DNA of 8,417 bases from positions 1-8,417 of the forward strand of contig CAZSSA010000094.1 in assembly GCA_964609375.1 (NCBI GenBank), in the 5' to 3' direction. Every line of letters begins with the position of its first letter. Position 1 is the first letter of the stretch. Positions 7,404 to 8,417 of the stretch are shown here, one piece after another. This stretch comes from CAZDUS01 sp964609375. GTDB lineage: Bacteria; Verrucomicrobiota; Kiritimatiellia; CAIKKV01; CAITUY01. A program made the translations under genes and the position numbers. Below the pieces are notes generated by a model. It was not told the origin of the DNA. It saw nothing but the letters and a program-made list of their open reading frames with translations, and searched no databases.

Positions 7404-8128
7404 GTCGCCCCCTTGTCGCCTGTCAACTTCATCACGGCCGAGCGCAGATCAGCAGCGCCGCCATCGGCCACAAGCCGGGCGGGGGTATCAAAGGCCACCA
7501 ACCGCCCGTTATGCAATACCGCCACATGGCTCGCCAGCGTTTCCGCTTCACGCCAGTCATGCGTCGAAAAAACAACCGTACCCTCGTCTTTCGGCGAGGC
7601 AATCAACAACTGCATCCGTTCCGCGCTGAGCGGATCGAGCCCGAGTGTCGGTTCATCCAGCAACAGCAAGGCCGGGTTCCCCGCCAGACTGTCCGCCAGA
7701 AGCACACGCCGCGTCTCCCCCTTCGAAAGCGACCCCAGCAATGCCCGCTCCAGTCCAATCAATCCGCACCGTTGCACCAACTCGCGCAATTTCTTATGCC
7801 TCGCACGCCCCGTCAACCCCTTCAGCCTTGATCGGAACAGGAGATACTCCATAACCCGCATGTCGGGATAAACAGCGTCCCGCTCAGGCAAATACCCGAT
7901 CATCTTCCGGACCCTCAACGAATCCTCCTTCGTGTCAACCCCGCCGATACGAACGGTGCCGAGGGATGGGAATAGATAGGAGGTCATCAGGCGTAACAAC
8001 GTCGTTTTACCGGCACCGCTCGGCCCCACCAGGGCCACAACCTGACCACGCGCCACCTGCAAGGAAAGGTCATCCAAGGCGGTCACCGCCCCGAACTGTT
8101 GATGCACATGCGATATGTCGATCATCAT
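7400..8128 (-). CDS. ABC transporter ATP-binding protein, GldA/CcmA-type
   Basis: This 242-residue cytoplasmic ATPase powers the exporter whose membrane part is encoded next. Visible motifs are Walker A GPSGAGKT (35-42), Q-loop region IGYLPERDAVY (77-87), signature LSKGE (134-138), Walker B LLLLDE (154-159), D-loop GLDP (163-166) and the switch histidine H190 in STHDWREAE. The Q-loop has Glu82 where Gln is classical, and the signature reads LSKGE in place of LSGGQ; both are common in ABC-2 exporters of the GldA/NatA/CcmA group, so they do not suggest loss of activity. Length is usual for a single nucleotide-binding domain, with a C-terminal tail from about 212. Two adjacent ATG codons (8128 and 8125) could start it. 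The GAGGGG-GTGG Shine-Dalgarno suits either, and I keep the first. It is the first gene of the run, behind a good promoter. Confidence 0.95.
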   Translation of the reverse strand: MMIDISHVHQQFGAVTALDDLSLQVARGQVVALVGPSGAGKTTLLRLMTSYLFPSLGTVRIGGVDTKEDSLRVRKMIGYLPERDAVYPDMRVMEYLLFRSRLKGLTGRARHKKLRELVQRCGLIGLERALLGSLSKGETRRVLLADSLAGNPALLLLDEPTLGLDPLSAERMQLLIASPKDEGTVVFSTHDWREAETLASHVAVLHNGRLVAFDTPARLVADGGAADLRSAVMKLTGDKGAT

Positions 8129-8154
8129 AAAAAGCCACCCCTCGCCATTGCCAC

Positions 8155-8166
8155 CATGAACTCATG
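8155..8166. promoter_or_regulatory. Small inverted repeat at the predicted transcription start
   Basis: CATGA-AC-TCATG is a perfect 5-base inverted repeat with a 2-base spacer. It lies just downstream of the predicted -10 box of the ABC operon, over the expected start of transcription, where an operator would sit. It is short enough to be chance. Confidence 0.25.
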
Positions 8167-8167
8167 C

Positions 8168-8195
8168 ATTATGATCACGAAACCCTCTACGTCAA
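8168..8195 (-). promoter_or_regulatory. Sigma-70-like promoter for the ABC-GldG-DUF4340 operon
   Basis: On the minus strand TTGACG (8195-8190) and CATAAT (8173-8168) are separated by 16 bases. Each box matches the sigma-70 consensus at five of six positions. Transcription would begin near 8161, giving a leader of about 33 bases before the ATPase start. It is the only good promoter seen for the five minus-strand genes. Confidence 0.65.
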
Positions 8196-8223
8196 GAAAC
8201 ACCACACCAAAAAATCCCCGCTA

Positions 8224-8251
8224 TTGACGCAGACGGGGTGCTACTGATACT
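8224..8251 (+). promoter_or_regulatory. Possible promoter for tRNA-Pro, divergent from the ABC operon promoter
   Basis: TTGACG (8224-8229) and GATACT (8246-8251) are 16 bases apart on the plus strand, with five and four consensus matches. Transcription would start about 75 bases before the tRNA. The -35 boxes of the two divergent promoters are 28 bases apart. A closer promoter was not evident between here and the tRNA. Confidence 0.4.
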
Positions 8252-8334
8252 GTTCACCCACTTTTTGCCGGAGCAAGACAGGAATTCCTTCCCGGGGATG
8301 AACAAGACTGTTGCAGGCGGCATAGGTCGTTTAT

Positions 8335-8411
8335 CGGGGCGTAGCGCAGACTGGTAGCGCGTTTGGTTCGGGACCAAAAGGCCGAGGGTTCAAATCCCTC
8401 CGCCCCGACCA
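8335..8411 (+). tRNA. tRNA-Pro (anticodon CGG), CCA encoded
   Basis: The sequence folds into a complete cloverleaf. The acceptor stem is CGGGGCG (8335-8341) with CGCCCCG (8401-8407). The D arm has GCGC stems (8344-8347, 8357-8360). The anticodon stem is TTTGG/CCAAA around loop TTCGGGA (8367-8373), with anticodon CGG at 8369-8371, reading CCG proline codons. The T arm is GAGGG-TTCAAAT-CCCTC (8384-8400). The discriminator base is A8408 and CCA is encoded at 8409-8411. The C1-G72 first pair is typical of bacterial tRNA-Pro. A T-run follows directly (8413-8417) at the window edge and may be part of a terminator that cannot be judged here. Confidence 0.97.
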
Positions 8412-8417
8412 CTTTTT

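Noticed and set aside
7714..7727. LSKGE in place of LSGGQ in the ATPase, a possible defect
   Set aside because: Variants of this kind, and Glu in the Q-loop, are common in GldA/NatA/CcmA-type exporters. Walker A, Walker B and the switch histidine are intact.
8192..8377. 61-residue open frame on the minus strand
   Set aside because: It runs through the tRNA-Pro gene and the promoter interval and has no recognisable domain.

Overview
The window looks like chromosomal DNA from a high-GC, Gram-negative-type bacterium. It holds five protein genes, all read on the minus strand, and one tRNA gene on the plus strand at the right edge. The gene content is a Gld-type ABC exporter with a DUF4340 partner, then an AsmA-like envelope protein and miaB. 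That fits the Planctomycetes-Verrucomicrobia-Kiritimatiellota-Lentisphaerota side of the tree, but this placement is an inference from gene architecture and no phylogenetic marker was tested. I see no insertion sequence, CRISPR array, phage gene or sign of recent transfer, and base composition is uniform throughout.

Layout, in the direction of transcription (right to left). A sigma-70-like promoter (about 8168-8195) precedes an ABC ATPase (8128-7400). Next is a 747-residue protein (7403-5160) that joins a GldF-like ABC-2 permease to a GldG-like auxiliary domain in one chain. It is followed by a 614-residue membrane-anchored protein (5163-3319) built from what I read as four tandem DUF4340-type units. 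After a 106-base gap comes a 633-residue AsmA-like protein (3212-1311). The last gene is miaB, the tRNA methylthiotransferase gene (1314 to the left edge, C-terminus cut off). Three of the four gene junctions are identical four-base ATGA overlaps, so the genes are probably co-transcribed and translationally coupled in two blocks: ATPase/permease-GldG/DUF4340 and AsmA/miaB.

How they may work together. The ATPase and the permease half of the fusion would form the transporter core. The GldG half and the DUF4340 protein both look like single-pass anchored domains with large extracytoplasmic parts, and would be accessory subunits. In Flavobacterium, GldA/F/G are required for gliding motility, but homologues are widespread in non-gliding bacteria and their substrate is unknown. 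The AsmA-like protein suggests an envelope or lipid-related setting. MiaB is a housekeeping tRNA modification enzyme and probably shares the transcript without sharing the job.

The right-hand 290 bases hold divergent promoter candidates and a complete tRNA-Pro(CGG) gene with an encoded CCA end.
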